Assembly (NCBI GenBank): GCA_030039095.1 | Contig: JASHQP010000027.1 | Location: 1 to 22,454, forward strand | Direction of reading: 5' to 3' | Source of the DNA: Streptosporangiaceae bacterium | Lineage (GTDB): Bacteria; Actinomycetota; Actinomycetes; Streptosporangiales; Streptosporangiaceae | DNA length: 22,454 nt | Part shown: positions 15,603 through 22,454 of the stretch, one piece after another | Numbering within the stretch: position 1 is the first letter of the stretch | How the letters are laid out: each line of letters begins with the position of its first letter | Translations under genes and position numbers: made by a program | Notes under the pieces: generated by a model | What the model saw: the letters and a program-made list of their open reading frames with translations, nothing else | Told to the model about the DNA's origin: nothing | Database searches by the model: none

Positions 15603-16274
15603 ATGTACACGCCGCGCCACTTTGCCGTCACCGACCTGACCGAGATTGCCGCGTTCGTCGACGCCGCCGATGCGGCCGACCTCGTGACGTTCGACGGCAG
15701 CAGGCCGGTATCCACCCTGCTCCCGGTGATCTGGGAGCGGCCGCCGGACTTCCCCGATCGCGAGGGGGAATATGGGCGGCTGCTCGGTCATATCGCGCTG
15801 GCCAACCCGCAATGGCAGACGGCGCAGCCGGGCTCGCTCGCCCTGGCCATCGTGCACGGGCCGCAGGCGTATGTATCGCCGTCCTGGTACGAGAGCAAGG
15901 CCAGGCACGGCCGGGTGGTTCCCACCTGGAATTACCGGACGGTCCATCTCACCGGGAGCGTCACCTTTCACCGGGATGCCGAGTGGCTTCGTGACCTGGT
16001 GACCCGGCTGACCCGGCGCCACGAGGCGGCGAACCCGCGGCCGTGGGCCGTGACCGACGCCCCGCAGGAATACATCAACGGCCAGCTGAAAGCGATCGTG
16101 GGCGTCGAGATGATGATCACGGACGTCGAGGCCAAGGACAAGCTGAGCCAGAACCGCTCCGCGCTCGACCAGGCCGGCGTGATCACCGGGCTGCGAGACG
16201 TGCCGGGCCCCGGCCCGGCCGCGATCGCCGACAAGATGGCCGCCAACCTCGAGGCCACGGGCCAGCCCGACTAG
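15603..16274 (+). CDS. FMN-binding PaiB-family protein
   Basis: A 223-residue protein of the FMN-binding negative transcriptional regulator family (PaiB). The split-barrel flavin fold is recognised by MYTPRHFAV at the start, VSTLLPVIWERPP, GHIALANPQWQ, AIVHGPQAYVSPSWY and VPTWNYRTVHLTG. The C-terminal helix region AIVGVEMMITDVEAKDKLSQNR is the most conserved family signature. PaiB represses sporulation and degradative-enzyme genes in Bacillus, but most actinomycete members are uncharacterised and may be flavin reductases or oxidases. The gene is probably leaderless. It ends 11 bp before the convergent MarR gene. Confidence 0.92.
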   Translation: MYTPRHFAVTDLTEIAAFVDAADAADLVTFDGSRPVSTLLPVIWERPPDFPDREGEYGRLLGHIALANPQWQTAQPGSLALAIVHGPQAYVSPSWYESKARHGRVVPTWNYRTVHLTGSVTFHRDAEWLRDLVTRLTRRHEAANPRPWAVTDAPQEYINGQLKAIVGVEMMITDVEAKDKLSQNRSALDQAGVITGLRDVPGPGPAAIADKMAANLEATGQPD

Positions 16275-16285
16275 CTGGCGTCAGC

Positions 16286-16792
16286 TCACGGCTCGCTTCC
16301 GCAGCCCCCGCAGCCCTCGGAGCCCTCGGGCAGCGGCTCGGCGTTCGCGAGGATCGCCTCGCTGATCTCACGCAGCTGTTGCACCTGCGCGGGGGTGAGC
16401 CGCTCGATCAGGGAGCGCCTGACCTGCTCGGCGTGGCCAGGGGCGGCCGCTGCCAGCGCGGCGAAACCCTCGTCGGTGAGCTGGGCTATCTGCCCGCGCC
16501 GGTCCGTGGCGCAGTCGAGGCGCTTGACCCAGCCGCGTTCCTCCAGCCGCGCCACCGCGTGTGAGAGCCTGCTCTTGCTCGACGTGGACGCCTCGGCGAG
16601 CTGGGTCATCCGCAGCGCCCGGTCTGGCGTCTCGGACAGCCGGACGAGGATCTCGTAGTACCCGTGCGGGATGTCAGAATCGCGCAGCAGCTGCCCCTCG
16701 ACGGCGGGGAACAGCGTGTTGCAGGCGGCCAGGAACGTCCGCCAGGCAAGCTGCTCCTCCGCTGTCAGCCACCGGGTCTGTGAACTGGGCAT
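16286..16792 (-). CDS. MarR-family transcriptional regulator
   Basis: A 168-residue winged-helix regulator. The recognition region is LRMTQLAEASTSSKSRLSHA, and the wing contains the family signature D-R-R-G in CATDRRGQIAQLTDEG. Flanking helices form the dimer interface. The ATG at 16792 is favoured; a TTG at 16831 would add 13 residues but lies across the divergent promoter. The C-terminus ends in a GCGGCG segment, and two more cysteines occur in the core, so redox or metal sensing is conceivable, though unproven. It is divergent from the YceI gene with operator-like boxes between them, a common arrangement for a repressor of its neighbour and itself. Confidence 0.92.
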   Translation of the reverse strand: MPSSQTRWLTAEEQLAWRTFLAACNTLFPAVEGQLLRDSDIPHGYYEILVRLSETPDRALRMTQLAEASTSSKSRLSHAVARLEERGWVKRLDCATDRRGQIAQLTDEGFAALAAAAPGHAEQVRRSLIERLTPAQVQQLREISEAILANAEPLPEGSEGCGGCGSEP

Positions 16793-16815
16793 GCTACCAG
16801 CATACCCGCTGGATG

Positions 16816-16866
16816 GTTGAGCGTTTGACAATCGCGATCAGGCCTGATATCAGTTGAGTATTCAAC
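16816..16866. promoter_or_regulatory. Divergent MarR/YceI promoter with two operator-like boxes
   Basis: For yceI, TTGACA (16825-16830) and TATCAG (16848-16853) are spaced by 17 nt. A dyad GTTGA-GTAT-TCAAC (16853-16866) starts at the end of the -10 box, where a bound repressor would block transcription. A related 14-mer, GTTGAGCGTTTGAC (16816-16829), sharing 10 of 14 positions, overlaps the -35 box. Both suit binding by the divergent MarR protein. Confidence 0.6.
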
Positions 16867-16886
16867 CAACAAGCATGGGAGTGACG

Positions 16887-17447
16887 ATGACGGCCCCAAC
16901 CACGGCAACCAGCATTCCGGGCTACGTCGCCGGAAAGTGGACCATCGACACGGTGCACTCCGAGGTTGGCTTCTCGGTGCGGCACATGATGGTCAGCAAG
17001 GTCCGCGGCAAGTTCGACACGTTCTCCGGTGAGCTCGTCACCGGCGAGGACCCGCTCAACTCCTCGGTGACGGCCGAGATCGAGCTGTCCTCCATCAACA
17101 CCGGCAACGAGCAGCGCGACGCGCACATCCGGTCGGCTGACTTCTTCGAGGTCGAGAAGCACCAGAAGATGACCTATCGCTCGACCGGTGTCCGGGCCGT
17201 CGACGGCGAGTACGTTCTCGACGGCGAGCTCACGCTCAAGGATGTAACCAGGAGCGTCCCGCTGAAGCTGGAACTCAACGGCTTCGGCCCCGACCCCTAC
17301 GGCGGCACCAGGGCCGGGTTCACCGCCACCGGCGAGATCAACCGGAGCGACTTCGGCGTCAACTTCGGCCTGGGCGAGGGCGGCGGCGTGGTCGTGTCCG
17401 ACAAGGTCACGCTCCAGCTCGAGATCGAGGCCGTGCTGGCCTCCTGA
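16887..17447 (+). CDS. YceI-family lipocalin-like protein
   Basis: A 186-residue YceI-domain protein, an extended beta-barrel that binds polyisoprenoid or other amphiphilic molecules. Family marks are GKWTIDTVHSEVGFSVRHMM near the start, VRGKFDTFSGEL, EIELSSINTGNEQRDAHIRS, FFEVEKHQKMTYRST and GELTLKDVTRSVPL. No signal peptide is present, so this version is cytoplasmic, as is usual in actinomycetes. The ATG at 16887 is best because GGGAG ends five bases upstream; an ATG at 16875 in the same frame has no such site. It is controlled from a promoter flanked by putative MarR boxes. Its physiological ligand is unknown. Confidence 0.94.
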   Translation: MTAPTTATSIPGYVAGKWTIDTVHSEVGFSVRHMMVSKVRGKFDTFSGELVTGEDPLNSSVTAEIELSSINTGNEQRDAHIRSADFFEVEKHQKMTYRSTGVRAVDGEYVLDGELTLKDVTRSVPLKLELNGFGPDPYGGTRAGFTATGEINRSDFGVNFGLGEGGGVVVSDKVTLQLEIEAVLAS

Positions 17448-17752
17448 CCATACCGGCGCGCCGGTTCGGCGGCGCACGGCGTCTGCTGCCTGATCACTGC
17501 AGCACGAGCGGAGCCGGCCTGGGCACGGGCTGGTTCCGCTCGCGTCGTCGTGGCGTGGTTCGCTCGCGCTTCACTTGCGCTTCACTTGCGGTCGGTAACG
17601 TGAGAATGTGCGAGAGTGAGTAGCGGTGACGCTTTCTGTCACGGCGCGAATCCGTATAGTGGTTCCCGGCGAGGGTGTCAAGTGTTATTATTACCCGCAA
17701 ATACATCTATTTCATTGACGTCAGCCGTCATGGGGGGAGCACGACGGCAGAG
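17448..17752 (+). promoter_or_regulatory. Intergenic region: palindrome, 11-bp repeat, MFS promoter
   Basis: A perfect 14-bp palindrome ACCGGCGCGCCGGT (17452-17465) right after yceI may help stop transcription. Two tandem copies of GCGCTTCACTT occupy 17566-17587. TATAGT (17655-17660), with a weak -35 candidate about 16 nt upstream, is the likely promoter of the transporter gene. The segment 17678-17725 is unusually AT-rich. I see no gene here, apart from the possible longer N-terminus of the transporter from GTG 17675. Confidence 0.5.
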
Positions 17753-19015
17753 GTGCGCTGGTTGAGCGACGACGAGACCGTCCGGTACCAGGCGGTCTTC
17801 AGAGATCCCATCGCATGGCGTATCTGGACCGCCGCCACGATCTCGTACTTCGGCGACTTCGTCGGTCTAGGCGCCCTGCTGCTGGCCGGCTACACCCGTT
17901 CCGGCGGGCATCCGCTGGGATCGGCGGCGGTCTTCGGGATCCAGGCGGTGCCCGCATTTGCGATCTCGGCGGTCATCGGGCCCTGGCTGGACCGCATCCC
18001 GCGTCGGGGCGGCCTGATTACCCTGAGCCTCCTGGGCGGCCTCGCGGTTGCGCTGCCGATCTTTTTTTCCGGGTTGTGGGCGGTGCTCGTGGCTGCGGCC
18101 GCCATCGGCGGGATCAGGACCGCCTTCAACTCGATAAGGACCGGGGCGATCGCCGACGGTGTGCCGCGGACCGTCCGGGGAAGGCTCGTCGCCCTGCTCT
18201 CGACGTCCAACCAGGTATCCGAGGTCGTCGGCTACGTCGCCGGGTCGTCGGTGGCGATCGCGATCGGCACCGGGACGGCGCTTGCCGCCGACGCCGCCAC
18301 GTTCATCATCGCCGCGGTGTTGCTCGCTGGGCTCAGGCTGCCTGCGGCAGAAAGGTCCCCGCACTCTGCGTCGATGACGACGGGGATCCGCACGATCTTC
18401 GCCGACCGGACGCTGGCGCTCCTGGTGCCCGTGGCCTGGATCGGGCTGGCACTCGGGGCCGTACCGCAGTCCCTGGCGGCCGCGGCACTGAAGACCGACC
18501 ACGGCTGGGTTCCTGCCGCCCTGGCGGCCATGGCGGCGGGCGCGGCCATCTCCGCCACCGTGGTCGGCCGGACCGCGCTGAGTGAGCGGGTACTCGGCCA
18601 GTTCGTCTGCATGACAGCGAGTGGCGCCGCGTTCATCCTCACCGCCGCCGGCATGCGCGTGGACCCGCGACTCGTCGTGGCCGGAAACTTCCTGGTCGGC
18701 CTCAGCTTCGGCTGGACCGTGGCAGCGCAGACGACCTTCATACACGTCATACCTGTCGAGCGGATGGCGCACGTCACGAGCACGATGATCGGGAGCCTGA
18801 TCGTGCTCGAGGGCGCGGGGGCAGTCTCCGCAGCTGCGATAGCCGGCGCACTCGGGGTGCCGGCCGCCTACCTGCTCGGCGGCGCGCTGCTGACGGTGAC
18901 GGCCCTTGGCGCGATCGGTTACGGGCGGACCCACACGCGGGCCCTGGACATCAGCCGGCCGCATGCCAGAGCGCCAGCAGCCAAGACTTTCCAGCCGCCG
19001 GCCAGGGAACTCTGA
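17753..19015 (+). CDS. MFS transporter
   Basis: An integral membrane protein of about 420 residues with roughly 12 hydrophobic helices, beginning with WRIWTAATISYFGDFVGLGALLL. It resembles MFS drug-efflux-like carriers (MFS_3, macrolide-efflux type): the loop between helices 2 and 3 carries GPWLDRIPRRG, equivalent to the conserved GxLaDRxgRr motif. A hydrophilic middle loop (PAAERSPHSASMTTG) divides the two halves, and a short Arg/His-rich tail ends the protein. The start is uncertain: GTG 17753 lies after GGGGGGAG, while GTG 17675 would add 26 residues encoded by AT-rich sequence without a clear ribosome-binding site. The substrate is unknown. Confidence 0.85.
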   Translation: MRWLSDDETVRYQAVFRDPIAWRIWTAATISYFGDFVGLGALLLAGYTRSGGHPLGSAAVFGIQAVPAFAISAVIGPWLDRIPRRGGLITLSLLGGLAVALPIFFSGLWAVLVAAAAIGGIRTAFNSIRTGAIADGVPRTVRGRLVALLSTSNQVSEVVGYVAGSSVAIAIGTGTALAADAATFIIAAVLLAGLRLPAAERSPHSASMTTGIRTIFADRTLALLVPVAWIGLALGAVPQSLAAAALKTDHGWVPAALAAMAAGAAISATVVGRTALSERVLGQFVCMTASGAAFILTAAGMRVDPRLVVAGNFLVGLSFGWTVAAQTTFIHVIPVERMAHVTSTMIGSLIVLEGAGAVSAAAIAGALGVPAAYLLGGALLTVTALGAIGYGRTHTRALDISRPHARAPAAKTFQPPAREL

Positions 19016-19126
19016 TCCTGGAATGCCTCCCCTTGGCCCTGTCGGTCCGGCGCTCCGCCAGAATAGGTCAGAAGCGGGACGCGCCGAACGCCGCGGCCCC
19101 GGAGCAGCCGAAGGGAGAAGACGTCG

Positions 19127-19873
19127 ATGGCGACCGGCAGCGTCTCCGAGGAGATCCGGCAGTTCTGGGACGAGGATGCCGCGGTCTACGACGACTCGCC
19201 AGAGCATCATCCGCGACGGCCGCACGAGCGGGCCGCCTGGAGCGCGTCGCTGCGGCGGCTGCTGCCCGATCCGCCCGCTCGGGTCCTGGACGCCGGCGCA
19301 GGTACCGGATTCCTCTCGCTGCTGCTGGCCGCGCAGGGGTATGAGGTCACCGCGATCGACCTGTCGCCGGGCATGCTCGAGAAGCTGCGGGCCAAGGCCG
19401 CGCGCCAGGGACTGGGCGTGCAGGTCGTGCAGGCCGACGCGGCCAGCCCGCCCGACGGCCCGTTCGACGCGGTGGTGGAGCGGCACCTGCTCTGGACCCT
19501 GCCCGATCCCGCCGCTGCGCTGGCCGCCTGGCGTCAGGCGGCTCCCGCCGGCCGCCTGGTGCTGATCGAGGGGACCTGGGGCGAGACCAGCGGGATCCCC
19601 GCGGTGCAGGCTGAGGCCAGGAGACTGGCCAGGCGGATACGTGGCGCCGAGCCCGGCCACCACGGTCACTACACCGACCGGGTGGTCAGCGCCCTTCCGC
19701 ACGCGAACGGCATCACCCCGGCCGAGATGGTCACCCTGGTCGAGGCCAGCCCGTGGGGCCGCGCCAGGCTCGAGCGGCTGCGTGACGTGGAGTGGGCCAC
19801 GCTCGAGGGCCGCAGCCTGCTCGACCAGCTTCTCGGAACCAATCCGCGGTGGGCGGTGAGCGCGGGCTCCTGA
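19127..19873 (+). CDS. Class I SAM-dependent methyltransferase
   Basis: A 248-residue methyltransferase. Motif I is VLDAGAGTGFLSLLLA (about residues 53-68), followed by VTAIDLSPGMLEKLR and the motif II/III region FDAVVERHLLWTLPDPAAALAAWR. The N-terminus SEEIRQFWDEDAAVYDD is typical of the UbiE/Methyltransf_11-like group acting on small molecules. The ATG at 19127 follows AAGGGAGAAG. It lies 111 bp after the transporter gene on the same strand, and a common transcript is possible. It differs clearly from the methyltransferase at 3268-4077. Substrate unknown. Confidence 0.88.
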   Translation: MATGSVSEEIRQFWDEDAAVYDDSPEHHPRRPHERAAWSASLRRLLPDPPARVLDAGAGTGFLSLLLAAQGYEVTAIDLSPGMLEKLRAKAARQGLGVQVVQADAASPPDGPFDAVVERHLLWTLPDPAAALAAWRQAAPAGRLVLIEGTWGETSGIPAVQAEARRLARRIRGAEPGHHGHYTDRVVSALPHANGITPAEMVTLVEASPWGRARLERLRDVEWATLEGRSLLDQLLGTNPRWAVSAGS

Positions 19874-19897
19874 GCGTCTGGCGTCCGAGGGCCGTTA

Positions 19898-20476
19898 CTA
19901 TGGCTGGTGTGACCCGATTGTCATAAATGTCGTCGGCATGACCTGCGAGCATTGCGCTAAGGCCGTGCGGAGCGAGACAGCGGCCCGCCCGGCGTGACCG
20001 ATGACGCGGAGACAGCGGCGGCCGGGCCTGGGCGGATTGCGCGAGGGTCGGTGCCAGAGCCCGGTGATCATACCGCCCAGGCCGCTCGGCCAGCCAGGTG
20101 GCGGCCTGAGCCAGGACGGCCTGGCGGTGTCGATCGTCCTGGACGTGCGGTCCCGGGCGACCGGCCACAGCGGCACCGCGCGCACCGACCAGTTGATCGG
20201 GTCCGCGACGACGGCTGGATTCCCTGCCGAGGTGCCGGCGAGCATCTGCGCGAACGCCTTGGTGAAGATGAAGGACTGATATTGCAGCGCGGCGTCGAGC
20301 AGCCAAATGCCGGCCAGCACGAGTTGGAAGCGCCTCCGCTGATGCGGCGCTGCCCACCGTTTGACTGCCACGGCGGCGCTGCTGCGCCAGGTCGCCCCAT
20401 CGCTTGGCGCGACGCTCTCCATCATCCGCAGCATGCCCTTCGTGCGATGGGGCGAGGCCAATGTTCGTTTGCGCAC
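19898..20476 (-). pseudogene. Truncated membrane-protein gene
   Basis: The minus-strand frame keeps a recognisable N-terminal part: VKRWAAPHQRRRFQLVLAG, then IWLLDAALQYQSFIFTKAF and NPAVVADPINWSVR. This resembles an actinobacterial polytopic membrane protein family often found near copper genes. After that, the sequence turns Arg/Pro-rich (RTSRTIDTARPSWLRPPPG) where membrane helices are expected. Only a GLGGMITG block (20060-20083) looks familiar, and the rest reads through antisense copZ sequence. The frame is open but the product is probably non-functional. The start is uncertain (GTG 20476 or ATG 20434). Family comparison is from memory, so the extent of loss is approximate. Confidence 0.6.
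19900..19997 (+). pseudogene. copZ-like copper chaperone remnant
   Basis: In one frame the DNA reads VINVVGMTCEHCAKAVRSE, the first strand, metal loop (MTCxHC) and start of helix 1 of a heavy-metal-associated domain, then stops at 19995-19997. A normal CopZ has about 45 more residues. The plausible start, ATG 19900 (MAGVTRLS), is in a different frame that stops at once, so both a frameshift near 19920 and a 3' truncation are indicated. The nearby intact copper ATPase supports the identity. Confidence 0.7.
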
Positions 20477-20522
20477 CCCACAAGGAGCTTCGGTTATTGT
20501 GGCTAACGCTTTATTTGGGCCG

Positions 20523-20539
20523 ATACCCTATCGGGGTAT
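20523..20539. promoter_or_regulatory. CsoR-like operator upstream of the copper operon
   Basis: ATACCC-N5-GGGTAT is a perfect 6-bp dyad with GC-rich inner bases and TA-rich ends, like known CsoR copper-repressor operators. It lies 150 bp before the small membrane protein gene and 46 bp from the start of the broken minus-strand gene, in the 20477-20689 gap. No csoR gene is in the window. No firm -35/-10 pair could be assigned around it. Confidence 0.55.
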
Positions 20540-20689
20540 GGCAGGAGCCTTAAGCCGTATTCATTAACCCGTGCGCGTAGCCACGAGTATGCTGAGGGGT
20601 CTGGCAGTGTAGACCACATTGCGGCGCGAGTACGATGCTGCCGTCGCGTTAATTGCGGCTGGCGTCCAACCAGATGGTCAGGAGCTGCG

Positions 20690-20935
20690 GTGAGCCCCCC
20701 GGTCAAGCTGTGTGCGTTCGCGCTGCTGCTTGTCGCGATCTTCCTGACGGCACGGGCCGTCGGTTCCTCGTTCGGGCCCGTGACCACGACCTACAGCCGG
20801 GGTAGCGGGACTTCCGTGCACACCGGTCCGGGCATGCCCGGCATGAACATGTTCCCCAGCAGCGCGCGCACGGGCGGTAGCCGGCCCTCTCCCCGCGCCT
20901 CCGCAACACCGTCAGGGGAGAAGAAGCCACGATGA
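20690..20935 (+). CDS. Small Met-rich membrane-anchored protein of copper operon
   Basis: An 81-residue protein from GTG 20690, with CAGGAG five bases upstream. One N-terminal hydrophobic helix ([20 protein letters not shown]) is followed by an extracytoplasmic region of low complexity. This contains [10 protein letters not shown], a Met-rich stretch of the sort that binds Cu(I) in periplasmic copper proteins, and a Ser/Arg/Pro-rich tail ending EKKPR. The N-terminus resembles larger actinomycete membrane proteins encoded beside copper ATPases (opening KLxAFxxxL, then GPV), so this may be a shortened form. The stop overlaps the copA start (ATGA), indicating coupling. I infer a role in metal delivery or sensing; no function is established. 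Confidence 0.75.
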   Translation: MSPPVKLCAFALLLVAIFLTARAVGSSFGPVTTTYSRGSGTSVHTGPGMPGMNMFPSSARTGGSRPSPRASATPSGEKKPR

Positions 20936-22454
20936 CCGGCACGTCCACCGCGGTCGGCGCGCCGGTCGAGCTGGCAATTGGCGGGATGAGCTGTGCCGCG
21001 TGCGCGGCCAGGATTGAGAAACGGCTGAACCTGCTCGACGGGGTGGCCGCCAGCGTCAATTACGCCACCGAGCGCGCGTACATCACCGCCACAGGGGGCC
21101 GGGACGTCTCCGAGTTCATGACCGCGATCGAAGCCGCGGGTTACACGGCCGCCATCCCCGGCCAGGACGGCGCCGAGGAACTGGCCACCGAGTCCCGGAC
21201 CCGCGCGCTCGGCTGGCGGCTGGCTGCCTGTGTGCCCCTGGCCACCGGTGTGGTGGTGCTGGCGATGGTCCCGGCGGCGCAGTTCCGTGGCTGGCAGTGG
21301 GTCAGCCTGGCCCTGGCGATCCCCGTTGCCTCCTGGGGTGCGTGGCCGCTGCATCAGGCGGCGTGGGCCAGCCTGCGGCACGCCAGCGCGACCATGGACA
21401 CGCTGGTCAGCCTCGGCATCACGGCCTCCTTCATATGGTCGCTCTACGCACTGTTCTTCGGAGGCGCAGGCATGCTCGGCATGCGGATGCCGTTCCCGTT
21501 GACGTTCACCCCGGCTGGGCAGCAAGCCCTGTACCTGGACGTGGCGGCCGGAGTCACGGTTTCCGTGCTGACCGGCCGTTACCTGGAGGCGCGGGCCAAG
21601 GACCGGTCCGGATCTGCGCTGAGCACGCTGGCCCAGCTCGGCGCCAAGACCGTCGCTGTGCTCCGCGGAGGATCGGAAGTCCGGATCAGCGCGGGCGCGC
21701 TGCAGGTCGCGGACCTGTTCGTCGTCCGGCCTGGCGAGAAAATCGCAACCGACGGGGTCGTCGTCGAGGGTGACTCCACGGTTGATGCGTCGCTCCTGAC
21801 GGGCGAGTCGATCCCAGCCGAGGTCAGCGTGGGGGACAACGTGACCGGCGCGACGGTCAACATGAGCGGGCGGCTGGTCGTTCGTGCCACCCGGGTGGGC
21901 GCGGAGACGATGCTGGCGCAGCTCGTCAGCCTCGTGAACCAGGCGCAGACCAGCAAGACGGCTGCGCAGCGCCTCGCCGACCGCCTGGCCGCCGTGTTCG
22001 TGCCCTGCGTGATCACCATGGCCGTTGTCACGCTCGGCTTCTGGATTGGGGCAGGCCTGCCGTCGCAGGACGCCTGGAGCGCGGCGTTCGCGGTCCTGGT
22101 CGTGGCCTGTCCCTGCGCGCTCGGGCTGGCCACGAGCACCGCGCTGCTCGCCGGCGTCGGCCGTGGCGCCGAGCTCGGGATCCTGGTCCGTGGCACCCAA
22201 GCTCTGGAGTCTGCCCGCCGCATCGACGTCGTCGTGCTCGACAAGACGGGCACGCTCACCACTGGGACGATGAGCCTGGACGAGGTCATTCCGGGGCCCG
22301 GGGCTGACGAGCCGGAGTGCCTGCTGGTCGCGGGGGCGATGGAGGACGCCTCGGAACACCCGATCGGCCAGGCCATCGCCCGGGCCGCGATGGGGAGGTT
22401 CGGCACCCTGCCCGCCGTGACCGGGTTCGCCAGCCTGCCAGGCGCCGGGGTCAC
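20932..22454 (+). CDS. copA: Cu(I)-translocating P1B-type ATPase (3' end outside window)
   Basis: A copper-exporting P-type ATPase; 507 codons are present and the frame is still open at the window edge. Domains in order are an N-terminal heavy-metal-associated domain with GGMSCAAC (MxCxxC at residues 19-24), membrane helices from about residue 95, the actuator domain with TGES at 290-293, the ion-pathway motif CPC at 393-395 in [17 protein letters not shown], the phosphorylation motif DKTGTLT with Asp437, and the nucleotide-domain signature SEHP at 474-477. CPC with MxCxxC indicates monovalent copper or silver. The ATG at 20932 overlaps the stop of the preceding gene and has AGGGGAG upstream. 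The hinge motif GDGxND lies beyond the window. Likely induced by copper through the CsoR-like site. Confidence 0.95.
   Translation, partial: MTGTSTAVGAPVELAIGGMSCAACAARIEKRLNLLDGVAASVNYATERAYITATGGRDVSEFMTAIEAAGYTAAIPGQDGAEELATESRTRALGWRLAACVPLATGVVVLAMVPAAQFRGWQWVSLALAIPVASWGAWPLHQAAWASLRHASATMDTLVSLGITASFIWSLYALFFGGAGMLGMRMPFPLTFTPAGQQALYLDVAAGVTVSVLTGRYLEARAKDRSGSALSTLAQLGAKTVAVLRGGSEVRISAGALQVADLFVVRPGEKIATDGVVVEGDSTVDASLLTGESIPAEVSVGDNVTGATVNMSGRLVVRATRVGAETMLAQLVSLVNQAQTSKTAAQRLADRLAAVFVPCVITMAVVTLGFWIGAGLPSQDAWSAAFAVLVVACPCALGLATSTALLAGVGRGAELGILVRGTQALESARRIDVVVLDKTGTLTTGTMSLDEVIPGPGADEPECLLVAGAMEDASEHPIGQAIARAAMGRFGTLPAVTGFASLPGAGV

Noticed and set aside
17867..19702. 611-codon minus-strand frame opposite the MFS and methyltransferase genes
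   Set aside because: Antisense shadow of GC-rich genes, with no recognisable motif.
20433..20453. Plus-strand MPFVRWG, resembling the heptapeptide
   Set aside because: A single occurrence with no stop after it and no SD, antisense to the broken membrane-protein gene. Taken as chance.
20791..22359. 522-codon minus-strand frame opposite copA
   Set aside because: Shadow of the ATPase, whose plus-strand motifs are unambiguous.

Overview
The window is GC-rich with short intergenic gaps, frequent GTG starts and start/stop overlaps. It carries two XRE/DUF5753 + DUF397 regulator pairs, a gene family largely restricted to mycelial actinomycetes. A soil actinomycete, perhaps of the order Streptosporangiales, is the best guess; the order is inference only.

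Layout. 3-3215 (+) is a housekeeping run: prephenate dehydrogenase (cut by the window edge), cytidylate kinase and GTPase Der. A perfect 19-bp inverted repeat then separates it from a convergent methyltransferase. 3268-7203 is a regulatory island: an RsbW-like ATPase on the minus strand, one XRE/DUF5753-DUF397 pair on the plus strand, and a second such pair on the minus strand facing it across a strong terminator hairpin. 7625-9340 holds an aldo/keto reductase and a secreted trypsin-like protease that overlap tail to tail.

9341-10626 lacks conventional genes but contains the most unusual object in the window. It is a minus-strand array of four near-identical ~74-bp units, each with a Shine-Dalgarno sequence and an eight-codon cistron encoding MRFVEWG. 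An AT-rich promoter lies just upstream. The most diverged copy differs from the others at three positions, and all three leave the peptide unchanged. A membrane GGDEF protein of lower GC content is divergent from the array.

12119-13859 holds two NAD(P)-dependent oxidoreductases. 13966-15560 (-) is an archaeal-type aspartyl-tRNA synthetase behind a leader that folds as a complete translational T-box riboswitch. The specifier codon reads GAC (Asp), the T-box bulge matches a G73 tRNA, and an alternative helix covers the ribosome-binding site. 15603-19873 contains a PaiB-like FMN-binding protein with a likely leaderless mRNA, a divergent MarR/YceI pair with operator-like boxes, an MFS transporter and a second methyltransferase.

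19890-22454 is a copper locus. It has remnants of a copZ-like chaperone and of a convergent membrane-protein gene, both missing their 3' ends. These are followed by a CsoR-like operator and a two-gene unit: a small Met-rich membrane protein translationally coupled to a CPC-type Cu(I) P-type ATPase that runs off the window.

Family assignments come from motifs read by eye. No database search was possible.
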